NCBI GenBank assembly: GCA_947044405.1
Contig: CAMRHE010000167.1
Coordinates: 186,001-250,000, forward strand
Direction: 5' to 3'
DNA from: Leptodactylus fallax
Taxonomy: Eukaryota > Chordata > Amphibia > Anura > Leptodactylidae
DNA: 64,000 bases
Part shown: piece by piece, positions 56,731 through 64,000 of the stretch
Layout: every line of letters starts with the position of its first letter
Position numbering within the stretch: the stretch's first letter is position 1
Translations under genes and position numbers: made by a program
The notes under the pieces: model-generated
Seen by the model: only the letters and a program-made list of their open reading frames with translations
Databases searched by the model: none
What the model was told of the DNA's origin: nothing

Positions 56731-57095
56731 TGGTATCTGTTTTTATAGGGTCTGGTGTCATTTATTTTAGGATTCTGAAGTCTGTATTTTGGTGGTCATA
56801 TTGAGTCTGTAATGATTTCAAGAGCCTGGTATTGATTTTTTATGGGGGTGGTAGGTCTGAGCTGGGGTCTGTACTTATTTAGTGGATCTGTTTATAATTA
56901 GAGGGTCTTGTATGAGGCTTGTATTAGCTTAAGGGTCTTAGAACTGTAATAGTTTAGTGAGTCTTGAAAATGTTTATATAGGGGGTCTGGTGTGGAGTCT
57001 ATCCTAGTTCAAGGGGTCTGATCTGTATATTTGTTTGGGGGAACTGGTCAAGGATATGTATTTGTTTGGGGGTTCTGGTCTGCGGTCTGCTTCAG
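56731..57095. repeat. Degenerate GGTCTG-rich repeat
   Basis: Loose tandem units such as GGGTCTGGTATGG and TCTGTATTTGTTTGGGGG. A further isolated block is at 58815-58880. Confidence 0.6.
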
Positions 57096-57220
57096 CTAAG
57101 GGCAGCAATTGCCAACCAGGGTGCCATGGAAACCCACCAGGAGTGGAAAAAAAGGTGTCCATATGCCTTGATTGAACACTATCTGCATCTGAAAACTCAA
57201 AGTCATAGTAGGATTCTTTA

Positions 57221-57730
57221 AAGGGAGTCTATCATCGGGGAAACATGTTTTTAACTGAAGCAATGTTGGAATAGCCTTTATAAAGGCAATTCTACTCCTA
57301 ATTTTACTTTTCTTCTCCTCACTGTCGTTTGTCCAAAAAAACATTTTATTCTCATATGTAAATTATGCTCAGGGAGCATCGGGGGCGTCCCCCTGTGCTC
57401 CGAGCACTCTGCATCATCACCGCAACCCGCCTCCAGTGCTGCTTTTTCATGCCCCCTGCATCTTCTTCTGTTCATCTTGCATCTGCTTTCGCCGTCGGCC
57501 ATTTTTCTGAAGTACACTGGTATACGAAACTAAACAAAAATGGCCGACTGAGCATGCTCCGGCCCCCAGTGCGCCCTAAGCATAATTTACATATGAGAAT
57601 AAAATTGTTTTTTTTGGACAAACGGCGGCGAGGAGAAGAAAAGTAAAGGTAGGAGTACAATAGCCTTTATAAAGGCTATTCTAACACTGCTTCAGTTAAA
57701 AACTGAAGTTTCCCCAATGATAGAATCCCT
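57221..57730. mobile_element. Foldback MITE 3
   Basis: Arms begin AAGGGAGTCTATCATCGGGG and end GATAGAATCCCT. TTA is duplicated at 57218-57220 and 57731-57733. The arms pair over much of their length (for example ACATATGAGAATAAAA near the centre). Confidence 0.8.
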
Positions 57731-57739
57731 TTAAGCTGC

Positions 57740-58026
57740 CTGCTCCACCATTCAGGCTGCTACTAGTGACTAGTCTAGACTACTCTGTGGCATCAAGACT
57801 GAGTCAAGTGGAGGATTTCTAATGTTAGAAGTGAAACACATTTAATTAAAGTAGTTGTACCATCTCAGGATTTCAGCTGCCCTCTTGTCCCCTCTCTCCT
57901 CCACTTTCTGGTTTTCAGCTTGGTCCAGCACTATGCTCATAGTGGTTGTATATTGCACAGATACCTCTGGATATACATACACAGATAGCAGAGGCACTGA
58001 GCAAGTAATGTCCTAGAACTTATCAG
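57740..58026. other. No gene seen
   Basis: Unique-looking sequence that carries the left target duplication of the Penelope insertion at its end. Confidence 0.4.
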
Positions 58027-58429
58027 TATACTTCAAAACAAAAATAAAAACAACAACGCCGAGCGGCACATAGCGTGATATTGCTTAAAAAATAGGTTGT
58101 ACATAGATAATTGTGTTGAGAACAGGAGGTAGTCAAATGATTGGAGAAACAACAAGGATCATTCACTGAAAGTATGGTGGAAAGCCACTAAGTAACACAA
58201 AAGCACTGGTCTATATTATAGTGAGTGTTGAGCATTTTATAGAGAGCATTTTGCCTCTCACTCACTTCAGATCTCACAGCCTACCTCCTCAGGCTGTCTC
58301 TTGTACACTTGATAAAGGGGATCTGATTTCCCCGAAACGCGTTGTGTTATTTGAGTATAATAAAGCATCTTTGGTGAAGCGCGGTCCCCACACCTCATTT
58401 TTTTGGGAGATTCTCCTACCAATCCACTA
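58027..58429 (+). mobile_element. Short Penelope-type insertion with 15-bp target duplication
   Basis: The 15-bp direct repeat CCTAGAACTTATCAG flanks it (58012-58026 and 58430-58444). The insert is non-coding and contains a hammerhead-like fold followed by ATTTGAGTATAATAAAGCAT. The terminal-region character fits a 5'-truncated Penelope-like element. Frames across it are not genes. Confidence 0.75.
58304..58347 (+). ncRNA. Hammerhead-like motif with two core changes
   Basis: Stem I is ACAC (58305-58308) with GTGT (58344-58347). The core is TTGATAA (58309-58315) where CTGATGA is expected. Stem II is GGGG (58317-58320) with CCCC (58330-58333), then GAAA (58334-58337). ACGCGT is the palindromic stem III and GTT the cleavage triplet. 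Two core substitutions should cripple cleavage. Confidence 0.6.
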
Positions 58430-58444
58430 CCTAGAACTTATCAG

Positions 58445-59090
58445 GGCTCAGCAACTGAAAGCAATATGTAGCGAGAGAGGCAGAGAAGAGACTATGGATG
58501 GTCGTGAGCAGGGACTTATCTGCCGACCAGAGAGATGGTGTTTAACCAGGAGGTTAAGCTGTATCTGGCAAACAGAGCAAGAAGCATAAAGCAATGTATT
58601 GGGTAAAACATTTCAGTTAGCCTAAGCTATAAATTTCAGCAGGATTCTTGAGAAGGAAACACCTCTTTAACATGTGTCAGCTGTAATTTCAAAAACGCTC
58701 TTAAAAAACCTGCAGTCTTTTGTCTTTTCATAAAACTTATTTAGTAGAGGTTCCGTAAAGAAAAACGTTTTTTTCAGGAGTGCCCCAAATCTGAAAAGGT
58801 TGGTAAACACTGGTTTAGAGGATTTGGTGTCGATAATAGTTTAGGCCATCTGATCTGTGTCTATATTAGTTTAGAATCTTGTTAGAGGGGTATGCAGCAT
58901 CTGCTAATAAGTTCAGAGTCCCAACCCTATTATATGTAGAAAAAGGAACTCCGCACTCTTGTGTTAATCATTTATACAAGGAAATCCATATGTAGTTTTG
59001 GAGTAGATTTCCTAGAATAAACGATTAACTACATCTTACAAGAGGGTGGAGTTCCTTTTTATGTATATTAATTTAGAGGGACTAGTCCAC
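58445..59090. other. No gene seen
   Basis: Flank of the Penelope insertion. A block near 58930-59065 has short inverted phrases (AAAAAGGAACTCCGCACTCT and GGTGGAGTTCCTTTT) suggesting a small foldback remnant. Confidence 0.35.
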
Positions 59091-59440
59091 AGTAAATCAG
59101 TAAGCAATATTTTCATCTTCTTTTTATCTTCTAGACTCAGCCATGGATTCCTGACCAGAATATGACAAGTATTCGGTGTGAATTTGCCCCTGATGATTTT
59201 GCCCCCTCTTCTTTCATGAATCCTCGTATTCTCTGTCAATGATGTCACTTCCTTCCATGTCTCATAATCAATAAAGTAAAATAGATCAACACATCACTTA
59301 TTGTGGTCACTTATATTACAAAAGTCTGTGTTAAAGGGGTTTTTGTTATAAGCAAAACATGGTAACATTCTTGTAGTAAGAGTGCCCCACTTTGTCTGCT
59401 TTGAATGGAGAGGTGGCCACGCAAGGAAGTGTTTGACTCA
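59091..59440 (+). repeat. Locally duplicated unit, partial copy D
   Basis: AGTAAATCAGTAAGCAATAT onward matches copies A, B and C through the candidate terminal exon and polyA signal. After a gap, GAATGGAGAGGTGGCCACGC matches copy B at 18470. More diverged than the other copies. From 59441 to 59700 nothing is recognised. Confidence 0.7.
59135..59242 (+). CDS. Candidate terminal exon, copy D (extended frame)
   Basis: The acceptor CTTTTTATCTTCTAG ends at 59134. The frame starts TQPWIPDQNMTSIRCEF and, owing to a shorter C-run than in the other copies, passes their stop and ends at TGA 59240-59242. AATAAA is at 59270-59275. The altered C-terminus suggests decay of this copy. Confidence 0.28.
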   Translation, partial: TQPWIPDQNMTSIRCEFAPDDFAPSSFMNPRILCQ

Positions 59441-59699
59441 TTTGCAGAGACTTGGTTAGCTCTCCTGGCTTCTTGCAGTTTGTTGCTGGTGATAGAATAT
59501 GCTACATGTGTGTAATCCAGTAATTCTCTATTTGCTTCCAGTCTCTTATTCCAGTTTTGATTTTCTAGTCTCTGGGTCCTAGTGCTCTCATGTTGTTCAT
59601 GTTAGGGTCAGTATTTCAGATTTGCCATAATACTACTACAGCATACTGAAACCTTCTGACAGCTCCCAGGCCTACAATGGCAATGTCATTTTTTAATAT

Positions 59700-59935
59700 A
59701 AGACATTTTAAAAAATATTTAACAAAAAAAATCTAAAAATTCTAATCATTCCTCTTTCTCTAGAATGGACACAATGGTGGAGCCCCGGAGAGGCGAGGAA
59801 AGGTGAGCATGAATTGTTATTTATTTTTAAGCACTTCCCCTGCACCTCCATTTATTATACTATAGAGTCTGAACAATCCCCAGAGTATAATAAAGATTTG
59901 TTGGTGACAAGCCCCCAAAATCGTGGGATTGCCCA
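59700..59935. repeat. hAT-MITE-like fragment
   Basis: GGAGCCCCGGAGAGGCGAGG and ATTATACTATAGAGTCTG resemble the interior of the hAT element at 17144 (GGAGAGGTAAGTAAC, ATTATACTCTGGGGTCTG). The exon-like splice signals around 59775-59812 are probably part of this element. Confidence 0.45.
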
Positions 59936-60199
59936 AAAGCAAAATTATTGGAAAAATCATAATGAATTTTAATCATGACCGAGTGTCTGGCTTACATATT
60001 TACTGCACAATGTAAAAATCGTCCTGATCTCTGGCTGTAACCTCTGAGTCTGGCTCCTCCCACTTATGGAGCCGATTACAGGATTATGATGTCATGAAAG
60101 CTCCTTCAGTCTGAGGCCTTTCCTTTCATTTCCTTCTGTCTCCTGAGGTACATAAATCCTCAAGACATGTACTATGGAGAGGGCTGCATTTCTTACACA

Positions 60200-60580
60200 G
60201 GGCTGGTTCACATCTGCGTTTGGTTTCCGTTCGGGGAATCTGCTTGGGGACCCCCCTAATGGAAACCTATACACATAGAAAAGCAGTTTACCTAAGGAAA
60301 CCTGCGGACCCCATAGACTATAATGAGGTCCGTGTGGTTTCGACTCGGTTTCCGCACGAAACATACGGAAACATGCGGAGAGGATAGTGCTGCTTGCAGC
60401 ACTTTTCTCTCCGCATGTTTTGTGTGGAAGCTGAGCGGAAACCACACGGACCCCATTATAGTCTATGGAGTCCGCAGGTTTCCTTAGGTAAACCGCTTTT
60501 CTATGCGTATAGGTTTCTGTTTGGGAGGCCCCCAAGCAGACTCCCCGAACGGAAACTGAACGCAGATGTGAACCGGCCCT
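60200..60580. mobile_element. Foldback MITE 4
   Basis: Near-complete palindrome: AGGGCTGGTTCACATCTGCG at the left, CGCAGATGTGAACCGGCCCT at the right, arms about 185 bp. Flanked by TACAC on both sides. ORFs inside are by-products. Confidence 0.8.
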
Positions 60581-61208
60581 TACACTCAATTGTATGAGGT
60601 ATCCCTGAAAACAGGCACCTCCATCGGGTGCAAAACATCCATGAAAAATGGATGTTTTTCATGGCCGTTTTCATCACCGGTCATGTGAATGTAGGCTTAG
60701 TAATGTCCAAGTGACAATAACAGATATGGCTATGGGTGAAAGATTTGTAGTTGGTGGTAACAAACAGCCTGTTTAATAACACACTGCACTGATGGATTTG
60801 TAGATGGTGGATACCTGCTGGGGTTTAGACACATGTAATACTATTGGAAGAGGCAATATGTTTTATATAAACATACAAAATCAATTTCTGGAGAATAGTC
60901 CAAGACTTGGTGTTTGGAAAGTGAAGAAACAATGGCTCATTTTGTTTTTTGTCTGTGGTAGGGTAGGAGTCATGTGCTGAAGTTGCTGAAAACTGGCTTA
61001 GGCTGAGGCCCCACGTTGTGGAAACACAGCTTTTTTTGTTGCGTTTTTTTGAGCCAAAGCCAAAAATGGCTACAAAAGGAATAGGAAATATATAGGAAGT
61101 TCTTATACTTCTCCCTTATGCTCAATCTACTCCTGGCGTTTCCGCAAGCTGGGGTTTCAGCCTTAAAGTCACTGTCATCATCTCATCATGCTGCTGTGAC
61201 TGACACAT
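60581..61208. other. No gene; MITE-like remnants
   Basis: 60600-60710 (CATCCATGAAAAATGGATGT) and 61005-61160 (GAGGCCCCACGTTGTGGAAA) look like fragments of foldback elements. The rest is unassigned. Confidence 0.35.
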
Positions 61209-61478
61209 ATATTTATTTACTTATTAATATAACGCAAACATATTCTGCAGCGCTTTACAGACATTGTCAGTCACTGTCCCATATAGGGCTCCCAATCTAC
61301 ATTCCCTATCAGTATGTCTTTGAATTGTGGGAGGAAACCGGAGTACCCGGAGGAAACCCACACACATACAGGGAGAACATACAAATGCCTTATAGATGTT
61401 GTCTTTGGTCAGATTCGAATCTAGGACTCCAGCTCTGCAAGGCTTCAGTGTTAACCACTGCGCGGTCACAATCTCCTC
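61209..61478 (-). mobile_element. tRNA-headed SINE, second copy
   Basis: Reverse complement of the 33572 SINE: tail with GCAGCGCTTTACAGACATTG, core GGAGTACCCGGAGGAAACCC, and a B-box-like GATTCGAATC at 61412-61421. It is about as old as the first copy or older, with more changes. Confidence 0.78.
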
Positions 61479-61674
61479 GGTTTCCTCCATAATTTTATGC
61501 TACTGTCTACGGCAAGAACTGGGTAGGTCTTGCAACCTGATTTTTACAAAAAAATCTCAATTAAAGAGGTACGAGGATACACATTTTATTGAAACAATTT
61601 TAGTAAAAATGAGGTAGCATATACAAGGGTTGTTCATTAAAGATTTCCCCTAACCCACTTCTATTTATCACCAG

Positions 61675-61760
61675 TGGCGTAATGATCGTGGTCGCAGGAG
61701 GTGCAACCGCGACCGGGCCCGGAAGGGTACGGGGCCCGTGGCCAGTTTTTGCTGCATATA
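61675..61760. mobile_element. hAT-type end fragment
   Basis: CAGTGGCGTAATGATCGTGG followed by CGCGACCGGGCCCGG resembles the left end of a hAT family with CAGTGGCGTA termini. No right end was found. Confidence 0.45.
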
Positions 61761-61831
61761 GATATGGATATGCAGCAAAAACTCAATTATAGCACAGAGA
61801 AACACTGACCATACTAGTATTGGTGTTGCTA

Positions 61832-61988
61832 AGGGGTAGGCAAGCTTCGGCACTCCAGCTGTTGTAAAACTACAACTCCCAGCATGCACACTTGCTTTGC
61901 TGTTCTTGGAACTCCCATGGAAGTGAATGAAGCATATTGGGAGTTGTAGTTTCACAGCAGCTGGAATGCCAAAGGTTGCTGACCCCTG
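61832..61988. mobile_element. Small hAT MITE
   Basis: The inner arms pair (CTGTTGTAAAACTACAACTC against GAGTTGTAGTTTCACAGCAG). The outer ends are AAGGGGTAGGCAA and TTGCTGACCCCTG. The 8-bp duplication is GTGTTGCT (61824-61831) and GTGTAGCT (61989-61996). The matching place left of copy B (near 17010) has one GTGTAGCT and no element. Confidence 0.8.
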
Positions 61989-62131
61989 GTGTAGCTGGTG
62001 TATAACTTCACTATCCCCGAGGGACTTTGTATCTTATATGTAACTAATGCTTAGCAAAACAGGCAAACAAGTTTTATGCAGCAAAATCTGATCCTGCCCA
62101 CAAAATAGAAAGCCTGCCCCCTGAAATAAGA

Positions 62132-63444
62132 GCTACTTGCAAGGCATTATGGGTGAGCCCGCCTCATGTATTAGGTCATCCGATCCTTTTCTCCATGCTT
62201 TTCATGAATCAATCAAAATGTTTGCATTTGATCGACCATTTTGCTCTCCTATAACAGATCATTATTAGCCACACCCACAATGTGATACAGTCTTTCCGAA
62301 TTTAGTGAATCAGAAAGTAACATTTTCATCTTCTTTTTATCTTCTAGGCACAACAACGGATTCCTGACCAGGATATGAGGAGTCCTCGGACTGAATCTCC
62401 CCCCTGATGATTTTGCCCCCTCTTCTTCTTTCATGAATCCTCATATTCTCTGTCAATGATGTCACTTCCTTCCATGTCTCACAACCAATAAAGTAGACTA
62501 GATCAGCACATCACTTATTGTGGTCACTTGTATTAAAGATTTTACACAAACCTACATGTTTCAGTAAAAGCTCCCCCACCTGTCTAAGGGTTGTGTCTGG
62601 TATTGCTGATCATCTTCATTTACTCCTACAGAGTCTTTGACTCAAAGGAAACCTGGATAGAAGAAAATGCACAGCGCTATCCACAGTGTACCCCATAACA
62701 GAACCAGGCATCGTGAACCCCCATAACAGAACCTGTCACAGTGTACCCAATAATAGAACCAACCACAGAGTAGTCAGATGAGAAATTGTATCTGGTTGCT
62801 ATGGGTTTGTTCTCAACTTTTTGTCTTCAATAATTTTTTTTATATCAGTTCTTACTGATGGTCTCCAGGGATGCTGCAGGTAATTTGACTTCCCCCATAG
62901 CAGTCCTGTACTATTGGTTCTTTCCCAGTCATAAAGGGGCACATACATAGTAATATAAGGAATCTCTGCATATGACATCCCCTAATAAACAAGTGTAGGG
63001 TCATGAACGGTAAAGCTGATCACATGACTCCTCCTGTAGGCGATCACCTTATGTCAGGTTCTGTCTCTCTGCTGAATTTCCTGGTACTGTATCCAATAAG
63101 GAAGCTCAGAACAGACCCCGGGGGTAAGAAGAGAAATATTTAATCTGTAGGCGGATTAGACACAGTCACCCACATGAGGAGGAAAGCCAAAAAGAACAGT
63201 AAATAGATGGTGTGCCAGTCCTACTGCTGTCACTATGTAACCTCAGAAGTCACAGCACAATATGTCACCTGCATCATACCAGGATGTGCTTTACTAGCAC
63301 AGATCCCCCATAACAGTGTCATCCACAGACCACTGTGTGATGTTGAGGTGATTCCCCACAATAGTCATACAGAAGTATTAAACAGCATTGTACAAGCAAT
63401 CACATATTCAATTTTAATATTTTATATAAATATATTAGTATATA
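62132..63444 (+). repeat. Locally duplicated unit, copy C
   Basis: Best match to copy B, from GCTACTTGCAAGGCATTATG through the CATCACCTTATGTCAGGTTC-like blocks to the CACATATTCAATTTTAATAT tail. It lacks the hAT at 17144 and the Penelope and repeat insertions of copy A. It ends at Tc1 element C and may continue outside the window. Confidence 0.75.
62348..62407 (+). CDS. Candidate terminal exon, copy C
   Basis: The acceptor CTTTTTATCTTCTAG ends at 62347. The frame reads AQQRIPDQDMRSPRTESPP then TGA at 62405-62407, with AATAAA at 62487-62492. Two residues differ from copy B in the first half. Role as in copy A; the gene's upstream exons are not visible between 34 and 62 kb. Confidence 0.35.
   Translation, partial: AQQRIPDQDMRSPRTESPP

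Positions 63445-64000
<556 letters not shown>

Noticed and set aside
58221..58589. 122-codon ORF
   Set aside because: It spans a Penelope insertion, its hammerhead and the target duplication, so it cannot be a conserved gene.
59775..59815. Exon-like segment with a good acceptor and donor
   Set aside because: The surroundings resemble the interior of the hAT MITE at 17144, which has similar pseudo-splice phrases.
60092..60597. Opposed ORFs of 165 and 67 codons
   Set aside because: They lie in the arms of foldback MITE 4 and are palindrome by-products.

Overview
The window is vertebrate nuclear DNA, most likely from a frog or toad. The reasons are the dense mix of Penelope-like, L2 and Rex1-type LINEs, Tc1, hAT, piggyBac and Ty3/Gypsy elements, the tRNA-headed SINEs with an L2-type tail, and several foldback and array repeats I associate with anuran genomes. 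No bacterial gene, operon, rRNA or tRNA gene was seen. Host coding sequence is a small fraction. It consists of a spliced signal-peptide exon pair at 11258-11629, a short ORF near 16060, and a repeated candidate terminal exon with a polyadenylation signal.

Layout. A locally duplicated unit occurs as copies A (about 1017-9840), B (17828-34330), D (59091-59440) and C (62132-63444). Each copy carries its own insertions, and the copies act as empty-site controls for each other. Copy A holds a Penelope fragment, a ~5-kb array repeat and a head-to-head Penelope dimer. Between A and B lie the candidate host exons, a Rex1-type LINE and a Tc1 element. Copy B was hit by a hAT element (20540-32606). That hAT was itself filled with foldback elements, a second hAT with a decayed transposase (22501-25521), and a full-length minus-strand Gypsy (25616-32130). 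At 34.5-38.6 kb a Rex1-type 3' half is joined to an L2 5' half. From 39.5 to 44.7 kb runs an AT-rich satellite with a trimeric ~142-bp period, split by a nearly intact Tc1 element. It abuts a piggyBac element whose transposase is cut in two by a second, younger Gypsy (45466-51378). The rest is minisatellites, foldback elements, a Penelope end with a hammerhead-like fold, SINEs, copies D and C, and a truncated Tc1.

How the parts relate. Both Gypsy elements encode SCAN-like Gag and have protease, then integrase. In the first, RT and RNase H come after integrase, the order known for Gmr1-like elements. In the second the same Gag, protease and integrase are kept, but RT and RNase H are absent. 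In their place is a Pro/Gly-rich tail with 41-residue repeats whose frame runs through the polypurine tract into the 3' LTR. Its LTRs differ at about five of 822 positions, so this RT-less form moved recently and presumably used RT supplied in trans. This is the best candidate for an undescribed system. Hammerhead-ribozyme-like folds at two Penelope-type ends (375-412 and 58304-58347) are the second.
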